Source of the DNA: Roseitranquillus sp963776845
GTDB lineage: Bacteria; Pseudomonadota; Alphaproteobacteria; Rhodobacterales; Rhodobacteraceae
DNA length: 64,000 nt
Assembly: GCA_963776845.1 (NCBI GenBank)
Contig: CAVZOJ010000008.1
Coordinates: 62,001 to 126,000 of the forward strand
Direction: 5' to 3'
Every line of letters starts with the position of its first letter. Position 1 is the stretch's first letter. This document shows, piece after piece, positions 62,761 through 64,000 of this stretch. The translations under genes were made by a program, and so were the position numbers. The notes under the pieces were generated by a model. It was not told the DNA's origin. It searched no databases and worked only from the letters and a program-made list of their open reading frames with translations.

Positions 62761-63370
62761 CTCCCCGCCTTCAGCTCGTTTGCCTCAGGCGCAGAATGGC
62801 GGACTTTTACTCCGCGGCGGTCAGAGCATCCGACCGCTTCCGTGGCCCACTTTGTCTCCGGGATTCACAAAGAAGATCTGCGTCAGCTGCGCTACCTGGC
62901 CGCAATGGCGCGGTGTCGTGTCGGGACAGCCTAATCTGAGGCCGCTGTCGATGGCTTCGCCGCCGCCGCGTCCCCATTCTTTCAGGTAGGCCGGTGCCGA
63001 CACCGGAGCGGCCGCTGAACCGGCTTCACGCCCATTGGGGTTATGGTCTGGATATCTCCAAGCTGCGCGCGGAACTCCCTGCAGCGCCCGATTGGGCAGG
63101 CCAGTGAGGGTGACATGGAGTGCCGCGGTGCGCCGCCGCTCGAGCGCGCCGCTGACGAGCTTCTGCGCCCGACGATTCTCGAGGGCTGCGCCTACGGCAG
63201 TACGAATCTCCGTCTGCGTGCATGGGCGCAGCAGATTGCTCGTTGGGAAACCTGGGCGAATAGGCGAGACCTCGTGCGCTTACATGCTCAATCTCGACAG
63301 CCAACAAGAGGCTAGCAGAAAGTCCGGGTCGGGCGTTCAGACGATCACTTGCCGAGCGACCGAGCCTCTC
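62761..63370. other. No gene seen; probable IS21 left end and intergenic DNA
   Basis: About 610 bp. The first ~80 bp after the istA start (to about 62840) include ggcggacttttactccgcgg, which looks like terminal-repeat sequence of an IS21-family element. No further gene or repeat is recognised up to the HlyD-like stop codon. Confidence 0.4.
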
Positions 63371-64000
63371 TCATTGCTCCCTGAAGGCCCTCGACATGCT
63401 GTCGACGATCGGCTTGGCGAGGTACTCTGCGAACGTCCGCTCCTCGGTCTGGATCATGATCTCCGCCGGCATGCCGGGTGTCGGCGAGAAGCCGGGGACG
63501 CGGGCAATCTGATTGGAGCCGAGCGACACGCGAGCCAAGTAGACTTCGGTCGGCTTCCCGTCGCCGGCCTCCACGATGGAGTCGGCCGAAAGATAGAACA
63601 CCTCGCCCTCGAGGACCGGTGTGGTCCTTTGATTAAGCGACGTCAGTCGGACTGTCGCCATTTGCCCCGTCTGGACGCTGTCCACCTCGTTGCGCGAGAT
63701 CATCGCCTCGATGATGAGCGGCGCGTTCGACGGCAGGATTTCGAGGATCGACTTGCCGCTCTCGATGACACCTCCCGCCGTGTGGTAGTGCAGGCGCAAG
63801 ACCGTGCCTGAGACAGGCGCGACGACTTCGGATCGCTCGAGCACGCTTTGCGCCTTGCGAGACTGCTCCCGAATGCTTTCGAGTTCCGACTGCACGACCT
63901 GCAACTCATCTAGCGCCGCTTGACGGTACTCGCTGCGCGCCTTCTCGATCTGGACGGCGTACTTGCGCTGCATCTGCTCGATCTCGGCGATCTCCGCCTC
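63371..64000 (-). CDS. HlyD-family type I secretion adaptor, C-terminal part (runs off the window)
   Basis: About 210 visible residues of a membrane fusion protein of type I secretion systems. The right part is a coiled coil (QIEKARSEYRQAALDELQVV), then the lipoyl half-motif VLERSEVVAPVSGTVLRLHY and the beta-barrel region (ISRNEVDSVQTGQMATVRLT). It ends with GFSPTPGMPAEIMIQTEERT, typical of the HlyD/PrtE C-terminus before the last strand. It links an inner-membrane ABC exporter to TolC. The N-terminal membrane anchor and the rest of the operon lie beyond 64000. Confidence 0.9.
   Translation of the reverse strand, partial: EAEIAEIEQMQRKYAVQIEKARSEYRQAALDELQVVQSELESIREQSRKAQSVLERSEVVAPVSGTVLRLHYHTAGGVIESGKSILEILPSNAPLIIEAMISRNEVDSVQTGQMATVRLTSLNQRTTPVLEGEVFYLSADSIVEAGDGKPTEVYLARVSLGSNQIARVPGFSPTPGMPAEIMIQTEERTFAEYLAKPIVDSMSRAFREQ

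Noticed and set aside
63035..63811. 258-residue plus-strand frame at the right edge
   Set aside because: Antisense to the HlyD-like gene and without recognisable motifs.

Overview
This 64 kb window is GC-rich and reads as part of a large plasmid (or plasmid-derived replicon) of an alphaproteobacterium, most likely a member of the Rhodobacterales. The main evidence is a replication and partition block at 24.2-27.6 kb. It holds a small replication initiator with a winged helix and a DnaA domain-I-like C-terminus but no AAA+ ATPase, a divergent parA-parB pair overlapping by ATGA, and three near-palindromic 16-bp boxes just after parB that look like the centromere. A UvrD-type helicase, a YebE/TerB-like gene and a vapBC toxin-antitoxin pair follow.

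Left arm (1-24 kb): a broken MFS transporter gene; a leftward set made of a cysteine synthase fused to a glutaredoxin, a GFA/CENP-V protein, an FAD monooxygenase, a DUF1127 protein and an OsmC protein; and a divergent CadC-like regulator cut short by insertion sequences. An IS21-family element with a clear 8-bp target duplication sits inside an IS1182-like transposase gene, and an IS5-family element follows. Then comes a graveyard: a frameshifted NYN/OST-HTH gene, an isolated ArsR-AHSA1 pair, a truncated large YjiT-like (perhaps Druantia DruH-like) protein, two decayed tyrosine recombinases, an ArdC remnant and a decayed serine recombinase.

Central catabolic block (31.7-55.1 kb): four ABC uptake systems (ribose/sugar type, oligopeptide type, polar amino acid type, spermidine/putrescine type) are interleaved with enzymes: SDR dehydrogenase, two RidA-like deaminases, a D-threonine aldolase/D-serine dehydratase-like PLP enzyme, an EF_0837-like amidohydrolase, a SelA-like PLP enzyme and an Asp/Glu/hydantoin racemase. 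An IclR regulator sits in the middle, and a TTTCAT-containing motif recurs in front of it and in front of two transporter operons. The gene set suggests uptake and breakdown of D-amino acids or N-substituted amino acids; this is inference. The oligopeptide operon (37.1-43.1 kb) has single-base indels in essentially every gene, while both neighbours are clean.

Right arm (55-63 kb): a racemase fragment, an H-NS-type DNA-binding C-terminus and a dense nest of IS elements. Three IS5-family copies, an IS903-like copy and pieces of IS110 lie between the two halves of an IS21-family istB gene. Two damaged IS genes here carry small 39-45 bp hairpin-forming insertions. The window ends inside a type I secretion HlyD-like adaptor gene.

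The most novel-looking signals are the parS-like triple repeat, a two-box intergenic repeat found three times inside the transport block, the shared IclR-type motif and the hairpin mini-insertions. I saw no rRNA, tRNA or CRISPR array.
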